Program-made: the position numbers and the translations under genes
Shown: positions 14,294 to 15,234 of the stretch, piece by piece
How the letters are laid out: each line of letters starts with the position of its first letter
Position numbering within the stretch: position 1 is the first letter of the stretch
Assembly: GCA_013812805.1 (NCBI GenBank)
Contig: JACCSV010000043.1
Location: 1-15,234, forward strand
Reading direction: 5' to 3'
Source: Sphingomonas sp.
Lineage (GTDB): Bacteria; Pseudomonadota; Alphaproteobacteria; Sphingomonadales; Sphingomonadaceae
Length of the DNA: 15,234 bases
The notes under the pieces: generated by a model
Databases searched by the model: none
Seen by the model: the letters and a program-made list of their open reading frames with translations, nothing else
What the model was told of the DNA's origin: nothing

Positions 14294-14710
14294 TTAGCCG
14301 CGCTCTCCGGCAGGCGCCTGCATCGGCGGCGGCGGCGGCGGCGGCATGTTGACGCCGAGGGCGGTCCAGCGCGAGGCAGTCTGGCACTGATTGACCATGG
14401 TCATCGGCGCTCCAGCCTGGAACGGAGCAGCGTAGTTCCAGCAATCCTGGTTGGTCGCACTGGTCAGACAGAGTTGGTTGCCAGCTACGCTCCAGGTCGC
14501 CGGGACGACCATTCCGCCCGGCGTCGTGATGCGCGCCGAGCCACCCGGATCGAGCATCACGGTGTTGGTAATACCATTGGTCTCGACCTGGATCGACTGT
14601 CCGACGATTTCGGATCCTGGCGTCCACATCATCTGCGCCGATGCGGCGGTCAGCGGCGACGCGAACAGCGCGACGGTCGCAAGCGCCTTGAAAATAATCC
14701 CCTTGTGCAC
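14294..14710 (-). CDS. Small secreted protein of unknown function, proline-rich tail
   Basis: A 138-residue protein. The start is GTG 14710, set by a GGAGG Shine-Dalgarno 5 nt upstream. This gives a clean Sec signal peptide (basic H2-K3, hydrophobic 5-18, predicted cleavage after TAASA at residue 25) and a mature protein of about 113 residues. An in-frame ATG at 14800 would add 30 residues that bury the signal, and is rejected. The mature part looks beta-rich (QSIQVETNGITNTVML, GSARITTPGGMVVPATWSV), has three Cys (81, 90, 109) in a pattern LCL-x7-CW-x17-QC, and ends in seven prolines plus QAPAGERG. I do not recognise a family. The odd Cys count leaves one free or intermolecular thiol. It is transcribed in the same direction as the S46 peptidase, 86 nt downstream of its stop, with its own terminator. 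Probably periplasmic or extracellular. Confidence 0.75.
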   Translation of the reverse strand: MHKGIIFKALATVALFASPLTAASAQMMWTPGSEIVGQSIQVETNGITNTVMLDPGGSARITTPGGMVVPATWSVAGNQLCLTSATNQDCWNYAAPFQAGAPMTMVNQCQTASRWTALGVNMPPPPPPPMQAPAGERG

Positions 14711-14715
14711 AAAAG

Positions 14716-14722
14716 CCTCCTT
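14716..14722 (-). promoter_or_regulatory. Strong Shine-Dalgarno selecting a GTG start
   Basis: On the minus strand AAGGAGG is followed by CTTTT and then GTG at 14710. The near-perfect anti-16S match at ideal spacing decides the GTG start of the small secreted protein. Confidence 0.85.
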
Positions 14723-14743
14723 CGAGTTCAGCACGCCATGGGT

Positions 14744-14760
14744 AACAGAATAACTCTGTT
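14744..14760. promoter_or_regulatory. Short inverted repeat upstream of the small secreted protein gene
   Basis: AACAGA-ATAAC-TCTGTT is a perfect 6-bp dyad with a 5-nt spacer, overlapping a second small dyad GTTGTTCAAC (about 14758-14767). It sits in the 86-nt spacer between the S46 stop and the GTG start. It could be an operator or a weak transcript-end hairpin (no T-run); chance is possible. Confidence 0.3.
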
Positions 14761-14796
14761 GTTCAACAGGAATTTGTTCGAGCCCGGTTGCATCGC

Positions 14797-15234
14797 TCAC
14801 CTGCGATTGAGTTCGGCGACGAGGGCCGGGGCGGGGTAGATCACCTTCAACGCCTGGTCGACCGCCGCGGTCGAGACGACGACGGTGCGGTTGAGGGTCC
14901 CGTCGTAGCCATAATTGCCGCCCATCGAGTGGATGTTGCCGTCGAAAGCGGCGCCGATGACGGTGCCGGCGCGGTCGACGACCGGCGATCCCGAATTGCC
15001 GCCGATGATGTCGTTGGTGGTGACGAAATTATAGGCGGAATCCTTGTCGATTCGGGCCTGGTTGGACGCAAAGGCCTTGGGCAGGTCGAAGGGGTCGGCC
15101 CCGGTTGCCCGGTCGAAGGTGCCGCCCATCGTCGTCAGGATCGGAACCTGCCGCCCGCCCTCGGTCCAGCCGGCGACCTTGCCGTAGCTGATCCGAAGCG
15201 TGAAGGTCGCATCCGGGTAGAGCGTATCGCCGTA
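14797..15234 (-). CDS. S46 family peptidase (dipeptidyl-peptidase 7/11-like), C-terminal part
   Basis: Partial: the frame is open to the right edge and ends with TGA at 14797-14799, so about the last 145 residues are present. The segment reads YGDTLYPDATFTLRISYGKV at the edge, then carries FVTTNDIIGGNSGSPVVDRAG, in which the Ser of GGNSGSPV is the chymotrypsin-like nucleophile, and DGNIHSMGGNYGYDGTLNR, the strongly conserved C-terminal block of S46 dipeptidyl-peptidases. In the family the catalytic His and Asp are N-terminal and lie outside the window. The residue after GGNYGYDG that separates DPP7 from DPP11 specificity cannot be judged confidently here. Members release dipeptides from peptide N-termini in the periplasm or at the cell surface and often occur in peptide-using Bacteroidetes, Xanthomonadales and sphingomonads. 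The small secreted protein gene lies 86 nt downstream. Confidence 0.93.
   Translation of the reverse strand, partial: YGDTLYPDATFTLRISYGKVAGWTEGGRQVPILTTMGGTFDRATGADPFDLPKAFASNQARIDKDSAYNFVTTNDIIGGNSGSPVVDRAGTVIGAAFDGNIHSMGGNYGYDGTLNRTVVVSTAAVDQALKVIYPAPALVAELNRR

Noticed and set aside
14294..14800. ATG 14800 as start of the small secreted protein (168 residues)
   Set aside because: It would place 30 residues before a clear signal peptide and overlap the S46 stop region; GTG 14710 has a near-perfect Shine-Dalgarno.

Overview
The window looks like the chromosome of a high-GC alphaproteobacterium, most likely a sphingomonad (Sphingomonadales). The assignment rests on protein character: an RlmN C-terminus, an MpaB/DUF2236-type oxygenase, a SleB-like hydrolase with THFHADWV, an S46 dipeptidyl-peptidase and the alphaproteobacterial style of the secretion genes. 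No rRNA, tRNA, CRISPR array, IS element or phage gene is visible.

Layout. (1) 1-2427, plus strand: end of rlmN, an MpaB/DUF2236 oxygenase and a cyclopropane-fatty-acid synthase-type methyltransferase, tightly packed (gaps of 6 and 25 nt). (2) 2468-7114, minus strand: a complete type I secretion (T1SS) operon, in transcription order a TolC-family outer-membrane protein, an LssB/LapB-type ABC transporter and a HlyD-family adaptor. (3) 7115-7488: a 374-nt divergent intergenic region. (4) 7489-12918, plus strand: two large, acidic, repetitive genes separated by 36 nt. They encode an 827-residue VCBS/cadherin-repeat surface protein and a 969-residue coiled-coil protein, followed by a strong intrinsic terminator at 12958-12994. 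(5) 13210-14169, plus: SleB-like cell-wall hydrolase. (6) 14294-15234, minus: a small secreted protein of unknown function and the C-terminal part of an S46 peptidase that runs off the window.

How the genes fit together. The exporter operon and the two repeat genes are divergent neighbours. Both repeat proteins end in alignable, Asp-rich C-terminal domains finishing in Asn-Phe-Ala, so they look like two dedicated substrates of one exporter. The 969-residue protein is the most unusual item. Two blocks of strictly 14-residue-periodic helix (residues about 233-449 and 552-736) flank a short non-repetitive segment at the centre. Its only two cysteines (C176, C787) lie almost equidistant from that centre, suggesting a very long antiparallel hairpin pinned by a disulfide. 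The protein has no lysine, histidine or tryptophan, and the surface-exposed part of its partner shares this. I infer a two-component, T1SS-exported surface or matrix structure: a calcium-binding adhesin plus a stiff rod. Function, localisation and the pairing itself are inferences from sequence and context.
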